Assembly (NCBI GenBank): GCA_003260075.1
Contig: QLIY01000050.1
Location: 143,983-207,982, forward strand
Origin: Phallusia mammillata
Lineage: Eukaryota > Chordata > Ascidiacea > Phlebobranchia > Ascidiidae
Direction of reading: 5' to 3'
Length of the DNA stretch: 64,000 nucleotides
The notes beneath the pieces are model-generated. The model made no database searches. It was not told the DNA's origin and saw nothing but the letters and a program-made list of their open reading frames with translations. Position numbers and translations under genes: made by a program. Below are positions 22,097 to 36,600 of this stretch, one piece after another; position 1 is the stretch's first letter, and each line of letters begins with the position of its first letter.

Positions 22097-22518
22097 TCAA
22101 ACAATAACTTTACTTCTGACATTTAGGTGCTGCAAACCTGCTATCAAACAGGTTCGCAGAATCTTAGCTTCCTGTTTCAAAATGCTTTCGAAATCATCCT
22201 AGATCCCCTTTTTTGCTTGTTTGGCTGGAGAAACTCTTGCGATGTTTGTCAACCAAGTGCGACGGTCCGTGGAAGAAAGAAAAGTTGGGCGAATGCATTA
22301 GTCCTCAGTTTTTTGAAGAAAGATGTACAAAGCATAACTCTGTGGCAAAAGGGTCTCATAATATCGCTTATGCATTCACGATAACTTTATTTTACTACCC
22401 AGCACCTTCAACTCAATTGTATTTTTTTCAAGTGCAATTATTAGCCATCTTTTCGTCACATAAACACAGATGTGGGGCCGAAGGAATATTGTTTCCAAGC
22501 AAGACTTTCATCTTAAAC

Positions 22519-22722
22519 CAACCGTTCTCAAACTGGGGTCCGCGGTCCTTTAGGGGTCGGTGAGGCAATTTTGGGCGGACCGCGAAAAAGCTGAAGTACT
22601 TTTATAATCTTATTTTGTGCCAGTTTGTGTGAATAGATTTAAATCACAGTAAAATTAAGAATCGACTGTCTCGAATTGTTAAACATAGCCTTTATTGCAT
22701 GAAAACTAACAAAAATGCAATT

Positions 22723-22756
<34 letters not shown>

Positions 22757-22867
22757 ATAACTAGCTAAAATCCTGCAATCAACTTTCGTTTTTCTGAAAT
22801 ACGAGGCCTCGAAACAATGGCAAAGGGACCGTTTTGGAAAAATAATGAAAAAGTTTGAGAACCACTG
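22519..22867. mobile_element. Non-autonomous hAT element, 349 bp, with internal T run
   Basis: The left end (CAACCGTTCTCAAAC, slightly mutated) is inverted relative to the right end GTTTGAGAACCACTG; TCTTAAAC is duplicated at 22511-22518 and 22868-22875. A run of about 31 T (about 22724-22754) sits inside. Confidence 0.85.
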
Positions 22868-22875
22868 TCTTAAAC

Positions 22876-24620
22876 CATTGCTTAAACCTTGAATATGTAG
22901 TGTGATTTTAAGTGCAGGAATATAGTTTCTCAAAAATGCTAGAAAGGTATTTGCAAAAACCGTTTCCAGTACACAATAAAAAAGGATTGACGTTCGACAA
23001 CTTGTAACTTTTGAGGCCACTTGTAGCGCTAATGGGGCATCTTTTTCAAATGAGATTGATTGTTTTTGCAGGACAACGATTTGTTGTAGGAACATGAAAA
23101 GTATTGATTTTTAATCTGTTGTTTTTGAGCTATTAATTGCCGTTTTAGAAAGCATTAATATAAATAAATAGTATTTGAAAGTAAATTAAGTTACAGTTGT
23201 CATCCCAGTGCAGTTGTTTTCATTTTAAATAGCCTTCACAGTTCAGTATGTTTAGTTAAAATTGTAACTTTTAAAGTGATTGTAATTAACTTGTATTTGT
23301 ACAAATTTAAGCAGTGTTGGTGTTCTATAAACGTTTTCTATATGTTCACAGAACAAAACCTTTTTTGAACATACATTTTTAACATTTAAACATTCACTGT
23401 TACAATTTTCTCAATACAATCAAGCTACAAATATATTTTTTTATTTTTGGCACTTACTGTTAGATTAGTTCCTTACTTTTAACTTACTTTTAAAAACAAG
23501 ACTTACTTTTAAAAACAAGAGAATATCATTTCCTGGCCAAATGCAGTAAAATGTGAATTGAAAGTGTATGATATGCTTTAATAGCGAAGCACCTTTCTTT
23601 AGTCCTTAATCAAATACTAGTCAAACCTGAATCACTGTAAAAAACATTTTTTACTTGGTTAAAAACTGTTCATCTCAGTACTAATAAGAAACTAATTTTT
23701 CAAAAACAATTATTGTTTCATTAAGATTTGTCAATTACAGCTTTTGTTTTGTTTTTGTAGGTGTAAACTGTAAGTTAGCAAACATGTGTTGTATACAAAT
23801 TTGACTACAGCTGTGCTTTAGTTTATAGAAAGGGTAAGATTTATCTTTTTTTACATAACAGTACAAAACAATAACACTGTGCTTTGCTTTCAGTTTTTAA
23901 TATGAGGTCACATTTGGCCTAACCTTTTCCAAAAAATTATCACAACCAGTTTTTATTTTATTTTTAATTGTAGAATATTGAAAAGGGGTATGCATGAAGT
24001 ACATTCAAGTAAAATGTGGCCCAAGTTTTACAGATTTAAAGTGTATTTATTGGGGTATAAGATCATACCAGAATGACATTTGTGTCAGTTTAATAAACTA
24101 TATATTTGGAAAACAATTCAGTGTAGTATTATGTCTTATAGTAGTTATGTGTAGATACCGAAACCTGTGAAACCTGAAAATAGGAAAGAGATTGATTCAC
24201 TTGTGAAAGCACTTCAACCAGTTTTTATGTCCTGCCGGTGCTATCACAGTATTACTTTTGCTGATAGTTTTTGAAAAATGACTTCTAGTTATTAAGCATG
24301 TTGATTGGTAATAGCAGAAGCCTTAGTTTTTTTAACTGGGGAACTATAGTATAATGAAAAGAACAAAAAAACAGTCCAAAAATGTGAAACAATTGAATAG
24401 AGAAGTACTGTTAGAATCATACAGAGTAACAAAAGCAGACACAAAATGTTTTCCATAAAAACAGACATATACTTTTAAAGTTTCAGGAAAGCTCTTGTTC
24501 GAGGAATTAAAGTGGAAACAGGTATTTCTAAGCTGTAGTTAGCTTGTTGCAAAGTCATCTAGTGATTGGTATATGGTATTCCAGTGTGTAAAAATCACAA
24601 TAACATATTTTATTTTGCAG
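22876..24620. other. Spacer between the divergent kinase and SMURF genes
   Basis: AT-rich, with no supported exon on either strand. It should contain the SMURF promoter or outron, because an AG acceptor at 24619-24620 lies 22 bases before the SMURF start. I could not identify a noncoding first exon with a convincing donor here. Confidence 0.45.
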
Positions 24621-24642
24621 TGTCAACTACCAACGTGCAAGA

Positions 24643-27600
24643 ATGTCTTCATCCTCATCTGCAAGGAACGGAGGAATTATTAAATTGAGACTTACAGGTC
24701 AGTGGAAAAATGTAACACCGCATATTCTTAATTTACAAATTCATTTCAAGTCAAACATACTGTCAAAAGCAATTAATGATCCGAAATTCATCATTTTATT
24801 GTTCAAACACAATTTGATTTAAACTAAATGCAAAATCTGATTTGACATACTTTTAGGTTATAAATTTCAAAACTATTTTTTTTTGATTTGCGAAGACTAA
24901 GTCACACATTTGTTATTGGTTACACACAATTACTCAACCTTTTTGGGGCTTGACTTCTGGGTTGACAGTCTGTACATTCAGTAGAAGTAAGGTTCCCATA
25001 CTTCTATGCTGTCAATGATTTGCCAAGAGCATTGATTAACAACATTGATAGTGTTTTGCCAGGATGCTAGGCTAAAAACAACGAGACATGGAGCTTGAAC
25101 TTAATATTTGGTACAAGAATAATTTTCAGAGATATAAATTACAACTTAGTTGATGCAGAACACCACATTTGTCAATTATTGCCATAGGTTGCAAGGTTTG
25201 GCTGCTCTTTTGCACAAAGAATTCATACAATATCTGCAACACTTTGTAATTATCGATATATCAGCAAACTAATGTTCATTTTAATGTTCATTTTTTTATT
25301 CTAAGTATTTGATGCTGTTATTTGTTCAAAAATATGCGTCTTACAAGTGCAAGAAAGTAATTGATGCGATTAGAATGTGTTTTAGAAATTTACTAAATAT
25401 GTTTAATGTCAACAACATTTGTCAGTAAGCAAACATTACAAAGGGGGGGGGGGTGCAAGAAAGTAATTGATGCGATTAGAATGTGTTTTAAAAATTTACT
25501 TTATAGATCGACAAATATGTTTAATGTCAACAACATTTGTCAGTAAGCAAACATTACAAATTTATGAAGTGTTTCAGTGTTCAGGATGACTTTCCTTTTA
25601 AAATGCTGTATCTTGATTACTTTTTTGTGTTCTGTTTATTTTGTACATAAGGATGAAACTTTATCTTCCCTGCAACATTTACTCCAGGCATATATACCTT
25701 GCAGCAGCAGCAACAACAACAACCATCAAGTTAAAACACACAGATTGTTATGTAAAGATCCGGGGGGGGGGGTCTTGATTGCTTTTTTGTGTTCTGTTTA
25801 TTTTGTACATAAGGATGAAACTTTATCTTACCTGCAACATTTACTCCAGGCATATATACCTTGCAGCAGCAGCAGCAACAACAACCATCAAGTTAAAACA
25901 CACAGATTGTTATGTAAAGATCCAAATAGAAAGTAAAAGGCACAGCATTTTTTTTTCAAAACAGTTTACAGCAAACCCCTTGGTAATGATTTATGTTATG
26001 GTTTTCTTCTAATTTTGTGAAGTGTGAGAGCAATGTTTTCAGGGAAGACTTTTTCTCTTTACCGATTACTATTAGTAAGCCTTTGCCCATCTGCGACAAT
26101 TTGCTCAGGAATAGGGAAATGCCACCAGAGATTGTATCGTTTTTTCTCGATGTAAGTGCCTTGTCAAAGGCGACCTAAACAGCGGGTTCTATCGCTTGTG
26201 TCCCGTTGTCTTGTGTGGCTCACCGCGATTCAAGCGACCCATGCAGAGGAACATGTCTGCGTCGCGCCGAGCGTTGTGGCGATAAAATTCCTGCTGCGCT
26301 CGTATCTTTGTCAACACGGAGGGCCCGGTGCGCTGCCCGCTCAGACACCGCCTCCATTTCCTTTCCACCGCGCTGTTTCCTGTGTCTGACGAGACACACT
26401 TGACTGGCGGCGTGTCACGTGACCCAGGTTCAAAGGTTGCGCCCTGTGCCCGGACAAGTGGCTACGTCAGTGATGGAGTTGCCATTACAGAGTTGCAAGC
26501 GGGCCCGAAATCTGAGCCCGAACCCGGCCCGAAAAGCCCGGCCCGACTTGCAACTCTGTGCCATTAGGCTGGAACAACGACAAGGACGAGAGTGATTTTT
26601 GAAAGCCGCTGTCGCATTCTTAAGTTGTCTGCCAGTCGAAAGTTGTTCGGCATTAGTGAAACGATTGTTTGTTGGCGTCTGCGTTTTTACATTACGTAAG
26701 GCATTTTTGCGATGTCTTGCGAAAACCATGTTGTTAGACTTTCAACCTGGACCTGCAAGCAATTTGTCACTCCGACAGAGCAGGTTCAATGCACCGCGCA
26801 GGTCCCCAAAATGCCAATTCAATATTGATTTCAACCAAAATTTTGGCAACGCTCCCCACACATTCCTGTTTTCAGTTCTTTCAACCCGACTTCTGCCCAT
26901 CAAACTTTAGTTTTTTTATTTTCCGTACTTATACAGGATGCAGCTAATGTGATTTCTTTTGGTTCTGTCGAGTCGTCGTCTGGCGTCCTGTCTAAAAGGA
27001 TATTGCTCACAATCGTTTGTCGTACTTGTTTGGAAAACATCTGGGAGTTTGTCGAGGGTGTCTAACTGCCTATCGCCGGCCGGAATCCAGTCCTTTTTCC
27101 CCTCCCAGTGGGTCGCTAAAGCCATCAAATTGTCACAGACGCGCCAAAGGCTGAGCCACGTTGAGGGAAACCGTTTTACCGTCGCTGTGTCGACGCAATT
27201 TAGCCACTAATTAAAAGCTCGGACAGCCTTCACTATCGTGACAGCATGTGATCGCCATTGCGGTATTTGCGGCCCTGGTGTATCAGAGTTAACGATGTTT
27301 TTTGATCGGAATAGCAAGAATTTTAAGTCAGTTTTTGTCGTGGTTTGAGGTGGGCTGATTTGCTGCCGTTTAGAGTTTTAGAGGAGGATAAGCAGCTGTT
27401 GCAAAATTTGAACTGTTCTGTACCTTTTCCTAAGCCAGATAACTTGAAGTCTTGCAGATTGTGAAAACAAAACTATATTAAGCGTATTAATGAATAAGCA
27501 ACTTGAAGTACGGCATTTTCTATACCCATTGGTTGTTTAAATCATAATCTATAAGTGTGCAGTGTGCAACTGCACTCTCTACGTTAATTTAGCTTTTAAA

Positions 27601-30600
27601 ACAAATTTATCTGAACTATATCAATATTGGAAACGTTTTGTTCTGAAATTTTTAGCTGTCCTTGCTTTTTCTTGTTCCACCAAACTCGAAAATGGCATCA
27701 CGTTACAACTTTCATGCTGGCAGTATGTTTCAAGTTTTTTGTCAGTTTGTTACCACAACAGTTTGAAACGTTTTTGCATAAATCCTCGACGACGCACCGG
27801 TTTGAAATTCCACCAATTTGGTTCAAAGCATTTTAAGGGCGACAAACTGTCATCTGGCGACAATACAGCAGTTGTTTATGATAACCACCCATGCACACGT
27901 GGCATCAATCACCCGAAACTATTTCCCCCAAATTGTCGTACGTTGCATGAGATAGAGCCCCGCAGGTCATGTATTTGCCACCGATCCGTCAATGTTAGTT
28001 TTGTCGACAAGGACACGGCGTTTGTAGCCTTGCCTTGTACTTGAACCCAGGCAGATTGGGTCGCGGCAAAGCTAACTACGCATTACGAAGACCCCAAGGG
28101 AGTTACGCCTACTCCCGACCAATTCTGCGGTTGCAGGCCACAGCTCACTGGTATTCGTTTTGGTTCTTAATGTGTCCGCAAGATTAAGGTCAAGGGCAGG
28201 CAAAAGTCAACTGAACAGTATCAAGTCGTTTTTTATCAGACAAGGCAAGGACCAGAAAATGGTGTTTACGCCAAAGGGGAAAGTTTTAACTAAAGAATCT
28301 TTGCTTCCTCGTATAGCTGTGTGAGGCTTTAAAACGTTTGTGTGCCAACACTAAATTTGGTCGAAAGGGCGTTTTAATTGGGGTCATGAACGTAACAGTG
28401 ATACCGTGCTTAAAATCCTGGCACGCGTTCAGTTGTTGCCTCTCTCAAGTCTCGCGGAGATAATTTTACTGCCCGCTGTGAGACCCCAACGATTATGATG
28501 AACAAGGTATTGACTGTCGCTGAATCGACCCTCGTAAAAGCAGCGCCCGGTGTGGGTTTAAGTATTAACCGCTCGCTGGCTTGACGTTGGTTTCCTTCCC
28601 GAGCTAAGGCACGCAGACGGTTTAATCTTATTTTTGTCCGCCGTTGGCTTGTACCCCACTCTCCCCCTCAACAGCAGGCCGCCACGCACCCCCCGTGTAT
28701 GACGCAACGCCCTTGCGTGGTGACGTACACTACGCACCGCAATAATTATCTCGCGCCTTCTGTGTATTAGCGGCATGAACTCTAGTGCCTTCATTCCAAT
28801 AGGCGTTTGAAACGCCCTGCTATTGACGCTGATACAATAACCGGGTGCAGCTGCAGTTGGAAACTGAATAGGCAGCAACAAGTACTCGTCTGATTTTAAA
28901 ATGTTAACGCTGTTGATGCAGACAAAATTAGCGATCGCCGCGACTGGTAAATTGGACTTTTGAGGGTCAAGGGCAGTCAAGGTCACTTGTGCAACGTGGC
29001 TAGAGTGTCACTTGCTTTTTTCTTGCACAGCTGTTAGGAAACTTGCAGCTGTCTGTCGTCTGTGTATCGTTCTATTCCTGAATGTAACGATTTGGGGACT
29101 CGACGCCTCAAGTCCGGAAACGCTACATTTGCAACAAAACCTTGAATTTTGCGCGCAAATAGTTTCAGCAGGTGTCAGTTGTATCTATTCCGTACCTTAA
29201 CCCGATTGCCTAGTTTAGTTTTGGTTCCAAGCGAAGAGGGCTAGGATCAGGATTGCAAGGGCCCTGTGTATTGGATACGCCAGAAGAAGTGAGCGGCCTG
29301 CAACGAGGCTAGCCACTTAACCTTGATGCTTGAGCACTCGAAACCGAAAACCTCACTTCTTGAGATGGTCGATTGTAGTCAGCCCGATGTCACCTAACAG
29401 CGAAATAGCGGTTGGTCTTGCGGCCCTACTTCACACTATTGGGCTGAGCATTTAGAGACCTCACGCGATACGGCCTTTTACCGCCAATCGAATGAACGCA
29501 GGTGTGGACTATGCGAGTTCGCGACTTTCTGAGGGCCTTTTGTCACCGATTGTTCGACAATAAGACCGCCTGTGACGTATAAAGCGTCTGGGCAAACAAG
29601 TTAATCGCGAATTGCGACGAGTCGACTTCTGTCCATGTCGCCCTTCCCGACTTGTCGCATTAAGGAAGAGTTGACTTGTTGTTTAAATTTCCATCGTACC
29701 CCCCACACCGGGAGAACTAGTGTCTGCCTTTAATCAGCAAAGCAAATATGTGTCTGGCATGTGAGAGTGATTTCATACAAACCCGGCGGATCTTCGTAAA
29801 CCCGACCCGTCGTTTATCGCAAGTCTGTGGTCGAGTGATGCTCCAAGGCAAACTGTTGTGAAGTGTTTTTGTGGACCTTTTCCCGAATAACAAGTCAGTG
29901 TTTTTTTGTTACAAGCTTGTGTCATGATTCTCAGCTTGCAACAGGCTGATTTTCCGGTAGCAAACAAACGTATCTGTCCCGTGCGATGTCCTGATAATAT
30001 CATATAACACTGGTCGTCGTGTGGTTGAGATCTTATTAGAAGTTTCTCTGGAAACTTGCCAGGTGTTGTCGGCGCTTCAAAAGTAAGATTGTCGCGAAAC
30101 AGCTGCATTTATGTCTCCATTTCTCACTAACACGTTGGCTTTAAAACAGAAACACCCAAGGTGGTCGCGCACTCATTGGCGACACCAACATTGTTTGGAG
30201 TTCAATTTCCCACTGTCGCGCATGTGGATTGCCCGAAGAGGAAACCCTTTTCGCGACAGAAGTGCCCAAGGTCCCGTACGTTACACGATCTACCGTCCAC
30301 ACTCAAAACACACACTTGGGCCACCCTCGACCATGCCCGTTGACCCATTAACCCATGTAACCGCAATTTTTGTCGTCAACGTAATGTCTCAAGCCTTCTC
30401 GCCGTTCGTGGCAATTGCACTACTCTCTACTAGTGAGCTTGGGCATTTAATCAGCCTTCGAAATTCCAGGGGTACAATTGCACTGCACTCTTGGTGTTGA
30501 GTTACAGCTACGAGTATTTTCTTCACGTAGTCACAATACCGTTGAACGCGTCCGCCGACCACCTGCGCTACTCCCAGCTATTCCAGTGGTTTCCCACGTG

Positions 30601-33600
30601 TCAGAGCCCCAAATCTCGCTGGACCTGATCCGTGTATGCTTTCGCGCTAATTGGTGGCTGTGTGAAGGACGCACGAACATCCCTTGTTTAGCTGTGATTG
30701 ACAGGACACTAGATCCACCAAAGCGCACGTTCCTCATTGTCTATTTTTTTTGTTTAGTTGAATTCAGTAAACATCAGTTCCCGTTTGGATTAAAATAACG
30801 CCCGGAATTGGTGAAGATCCGGATTAACCGATGTCGATTAGTTCAAGCCATACCTTATTACAAATCGTTTATATCTTTAGATTTGTCGGAATTAGGCGAA
30901 TATCCCAATCCGGTTCAAGAGAAACAGTTTAGCAACAGTGCTATGCATTGTTTTGAATTTTTTTTTACCGATCTCGTAATCTGAAGTTCAGAAGCAATGT
31001 GCCAAACACTAACCTTCTCTAATATTGGACGGACGAGTTTTACAAAAAGAATCGTTTTCAGTAACTGCAATATTTGAACCTGCATGTTGGCATCAATTAC
31101 GTAACGTGCCCTTGTACCCTAAAGTTTCTTGCTACGATGCGCGCAAATTGGGGCAAGAAAAGGAATTTTGTTGACACCGGAAAACCTTTGAAACGGGGCC
31201 GAAGGGAAACCCGCGAGAAAGCTACAAAAGGGGGAGTGGGAGAAAAGAAAGAAACAAAGCAAGAGGAGCGCCGACCGCGCCGAAGACCTTAATTTCTTTC
31301 CACGTATCGTACGTTTCTACGTCTCGCCACGGTCCGTTGGGTACGACGCCTAGTGTGACGTCAGGTGCGAGAGCGAAAGACGACGGAAAAAAGTGAGTTT
31401 GCTGAAAGAGGAATGCGGTTTACGCGGTGCGATGGTCATTATTCGCGTTGCCTGGATTTCTGGTCAGGTCACCGCCGGACTTGAGCGCAAAGGAAATTCG
31501 ACTGTGGCGCTTTGTGTTGCTGGGTTTAGTAGTTTGGACTGGAGAGATTTAGGCTTGTTTGTTGGTCAGTCAGTTGTCGTTTTTAACCTTTGATTTCAAC
31601 GTTTAAAGCATTTAGTAGTTAACGCTTGCAAGTACCACGACACTTGTCCTTACAGTTCAGCTAGTCCAGGTTTAACATTTTCGTTTTAAAATGTGTTTCT
31701 TTTAGTCAAATCTACTGTTATGATAAACAGACATCAAATTATGCAGTACGTCAGTTCCCGCAGAATTTCTTTCAAAAAGTACTTTGCTGTTGAGATGTGC
31801 TCGAAGCTTATCTCTGTTTAGAATTAACATCCGGTTTCACCTCGTTAGTTTACATTCAGCGCGTAAACTTGATTATGAAGTTATGAACGCTATGTAGGTG
31901 TGTAGTCAGCGAGCAAGACTCGAGGGAAGGGGGGGGGGCGATTATGAACGCTATGTAGGTGTGTAGTCAGCGAGCAAGACTCGAGGGAAAATTTGACATG
32001 TCGAATGCTGAGGGCAAAAGGTTTAGTCATGAAATAAAAAAGTGAAACCGGCTCGTAACGTTCGCTGGCGTAAACTCAAATTATGGGCGCTGTGTAGTTC
32101 AGGTAGCAAAACTTATCATGGAAAATTCGACGTGTTTAATGTAGGGGGCGAAAGTGCGCTAATACGTAGGTAGAACAGAAAATTGCTTGCAAGTTATGTC
32201 CTATTTTTAACTGTCGGCCATAGAAATAGCTAGAGCTTAAATTTCCTGTTTTCTGATTTTTTCGTGTGTGGTTTTGGTAAAAAATTAGGTCATACGAAAA
32301 GGTTCGCAAGTTTCAGGAATGTCTAGACACAACATTTGATGTCGGGCTTCGAACACGATCGCCCCTCACGCCAGCAAAGCCCCTTGGCACGTGAAATTGC
32401 ATCAGCCCGACTAAACAACCTAAAAACACTCAATATGGCCTCATTCCGTGTTGCTTGTAGACATAAATATAACGTTCTCAGGGTGTTACAGCAATTTTAT
32501 GACTCAGCATTTTTTTCTTGAAATTACGCCACATTTCTCTGAACAGATACAGTTTAGAAATTTGAAGCTTGGGGGGGGGGTCCGTATTGTTTGTAGACAT
32601 AAATATAACGTTCTCAGGGTGTTAGAGCAATTTTATGACTCAGCAATTTTTTCTGGATATTACGCCACATTTCTCTGAACAGATACAGTTTAGAAATTTG
32701 AAGCTTTTTCGTGGAGGAATGGGGTTAGAAACCTTATGCTGCTTGGTAAGGCGTAACCAGTGGTTTCGCGGTGACAGAATTTCACTAATGACTAAAACGT
32801 AAGCACCGGCGCGCAGTCAGCAAGCAAACGGTAAACGTCTTGAAATGTGTGAGTCAAGTTAGATATGTCGCAAGATCTCTGAGCAACACACCACGGGACT
32901 GTCGGTAATCCGCCATTCGATTAATCTTGGAAAGTGGGCGTAATGTTTTTCAGAAAATCCGGTCTTGTTGAGTCTAGAGAAGAAGGGTAGACATTTTTAA
33001 GCTGTCGTGTCATGCAAGGAAGTTTCAATTTAACTTATTTTTTCACATGGACAATTATAGAGAAGAGATTTTCCCTAAGCCCGTATTGAAACAATCGGAA
33101 ACAGATTTTCTTTAAATTTTTAAGAAACATACGCTTGGAATCCATTGTAAGAAGTTTAACTTTCGATTAAAATTTGTTGACAAGATTCATTATCTATTTT
33201 TGGTTAAAAGTATTCAACGACGTGATTATGCACTTTTTGTCATTTTGGGTTAAAAATCCACATGGAAGAGTGTTCTATTTTGGAAACTATCTACGATACA
33301 AAAAATAAAAGTCTAAAGACGTTAAAATGAGGTTAGCGTTGATTCAAAAAATTCTTTCAAAATCACTGTCTTTCTTCTAACTTCTGAACTTAGCAACCTG
33401 AGATGACAAAGGATTTACGGGCATAGCCTATGCGGTATTTACGTGGGTTGTTTAGGAAGTCCCGCACCCGCTTATAACGTGGATATAGGAGAAAAGATGT
33501 AAAGGGTCCAAAGTGCTCAGGCTTGTTTGCAGAATGTTTCACGCTCTCACAGCCTAAATAAAGCACAAAAAACGCACTGGGAATACGAGTTATAAAATTA

Positions 33601-36600
33601 GGTTATCTAAACTTGGGGCTGGAAAAGGAACTTTATAGCAGACACAGCCGGTATATAGAGGCTTCTGTTGGACAAAATATTATTGTGTGTGACTTTTTGT
33701 CCATTTAAGAAAACGCCTATAAGCATATCTGAGCATCGTGCGTTATTGTAGACCTGTACCATAATCTACTTCAATAAATAACTTATATACTTTTTTTTCT
33801 TATTCCGAAAAAACTTCCACCAGCTTTGCCAGAGTTTCGTCGAAACGTAGGGGCCCAGCTGTGCGCAAAAGCAAACACTTTAATTGCGCGACATATTCCC
33901 CTTGAGAAGGCCAAATCTTGAACATTGTCTCGCCTCCAGTTGGCTGGAACTCAGTATTGTTTGCTCATGTTACCAATTGGCGAGAGAATGACGGCCTGTC
34001 GCAACGCCGTACTGGGTTTTCGCCATTTGATCGTGCGTCATCAGTTCACTGAGGCAAGAGACTCCGGCGACAGGTGAAGCCAGAAGAGGTTTGCGGCCTT
34101 GATGCCAAGACGTCTGGGCAATTGGTAAAGGGTGTTTGTCTGTTCAGCGATCAAGTCATGTCGCCGCTTTTTGATCCGCTGACAGTGTACGGGCTTACAA
34201 TAGACTAGCCAGTGCTCTTGCGGTCAGAATTCGCTTGTTTAGGTTAACCGCCGCGTCTGGTCTGAAAGTGAACAGGGTTGTATCTTTAGCGACTGTTGAA
34301 GTTTCGTTTATCTTGCGCTGGGGACTAATTGTATAGTCCTTTGTGGGAGCGATCAGTCGTTGAAATTCTTTATTTTGTTCTTTGTCGTTGCTGTGGATAA
34401 TGTGTCTTTATTTTGCGACCAATGAGAAAAAAATGCGATCAGATTAATTTTGCAAACTCAATACATTAGCTGTTGCTGCCAGGCATGATATCCAAAGAGC
34501 TGTATAAATCTAATTTTTCAAAGGTTCACATTTGCGTCAAAAACAACAAGCCACAGTGTATTCTCATCGCGTATTTTACTTGTAGCTATCACAAGAAAAA
34601 TAGGCAGTTTAACGTTGCTTACATTTCGTGGAAAAACGGTGAATTTGCGTGAGCAGTTTCTGGTCAGGAATGTGGCTTGTTTGTGGCAAAGCGCGAAACC
34701 CGATAACAAACCCAAGTACCATCTGCGTTACCTCATCGACTACATGCGCATGCGGCTCCCGCACAGTAAATCGTTTTTCCCTGCAGGATCACAAGATAGT
34801 AGTCGAAACGTCGTGGTGTATTTTGCGTTTGTTTTCTCAATTCTGTTGATAAATCACCGTATGTGAATGACCTGAGTTTAAGTTAGGTGAAGTTGAGTTC
34901 ATTTGCTTAGTGAAATAGCTTTGCACTCCTTAAAGGTATCGGACCTAATTTTCGACTTAACTTTTACAAAACGCCAAGTAATTTGCGCCTTTTTACAAGC
35001 GCAATGTAAACTTCTAGTTAAACGTCGTGTTTACTTTAAATGCTCTTGTTATTTTGCTTTCCCATCGCTTACGCTGCCAATTACTGCGATTACACATCAC
35101 AGGGCGGAGGACAGACGATGAGAGCGCTATCTTCCTTCACAAAACCACAAATTACCAGCGCGCCTGCCTGAAGAACTGGCATTTAACTTGGTTATGTCGA
35201 TCTCCGTTTGGATCGGACGCTAGCGGTCGTGGCAGTTTCGCGTAAAATGCAGTAGCTTCCAATCGGTGAGCATGCTTTAGCCTGGGGCGAGTGCACTGGG
35301 AATGTGAATGGGCCGCCTTGTCTGGAAAGGTGAGACGTTTTGTCTGAAAACGCGGCCACCTCGCCCTGCGAGTCTGCGATGACAGGTCGTACTTGTAGTG
35401 TTGTGGCAGTTGTGGCGCGATGATTGAGCTCAGAGCCGAATTTCCTGCACTTTGTGGCCTTGTTTTGGCAGGACTGGCTTTGGAAGTCCTATCCGCGGCA
35501 GGACCAGGCGTTCATAACCCGTAATTAGGTGCTGTTACCCTTAAAGCAGGACGTTTTTGAAGTCGATTTGTGGTTGCGCCTGGATCGAGATCCGGCATAC
35601 CGTAAATGCCTTGTAGGAAACAGTTTGCGATGCCTGCCCTACAAACGGGCGCAATGCTGACTGCTGAGATATGCGCATGCAGTGAAGCCTGTGCAACGTG
35701 TCAGGGGTGCGGATTACTGGTTGGTTTAGCGGTTGCCGTTTTCAGCACAGTGAACCGGTTTTGCGAATTCTGTAACAAAGTTTTGTCAATTGATACATAA
35801 AAGGGCAGAATGCTTGAAGTGTGTGTCTACTGTGCATCTGTTCGTAGGTTTGCACCTTAAAATGCAGTGAACAGCTTTAGGATTAAAAATATATGCTGCC
35901 TTCGGGTATGTATGATGCCAAGCTTGTAGAGAACTTTTCTTCAGCTATGCGTAGTTATGTTTGAATCTTGAAATATAGAGTTCTGGTTTTTGAAAAACAC
36001 AATTATGCTGCCCCGACGTAAGTAAGATCTAGGTTTGTACAGAGTTCTTGTTCGAACATCCAGACTCACGTTTTAGGGTTCTGATCAAGTTTGTCCTTTT
36101 AAACATTATGTAAGCCCAAACATTGGCTGGAAATTGATGGTTTGATGTCGGATAATCACCAAATCCGTAGGAACTTTTCTGAGCAAAGAGGTTTTCTGAG
36201 CAAACTTTCCCACATTTAAAGCGCGTTTAACGGCACTTCGCCACACGAAAATCGCCCATTGAGCAGGTGTCATCAGTCGTGGTATCCGCTCGCCCGACGA
36301 CTAATTGTGGATCTACCGACACGTTTCGATCACCAGTTTGGTTGCTGCCTTTGCCCATAGCTGCGTATTACTTCGTCTGGGGTCGCGCCGTAATTGGACT
36401 CGGTCCACTTGAAGTTCCAAGGCGATCGAGGCAACGATATGTTGTAAGAATGCTTGGTGTACCTTGCTGTATGTGCGCATGTCTGAATTATTCATTGTGG
36501 TACCCTTTTGTTGCAAGCCACAAACTCATACTTAATGCATAAATTGCAAGTAAGGCAGTTGAGTTGAGTTTATCTCGCTTGGTGAACGAGAACGTAGTGA

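Noticed and set aside
25700..25880. CAG/CAA repeat as a poly-Gln coding microsatellite
   Set aside because: It lies in an intron, is only a few units long, and its two copies are the result of a poly-G join.
26119..26152. Short ATG frame ending at a GTAAGT donor as another SMURF first exon
   Set aside because: The frame left at the donor does not fit the phase of exon 2 and the residues do not resemble the first C2 strand.
28558..28986. 142-codon minus-strand frame in SMURF intron 1
   Set aside because: Composition is not protein-like, with no domain and no supporting signals.
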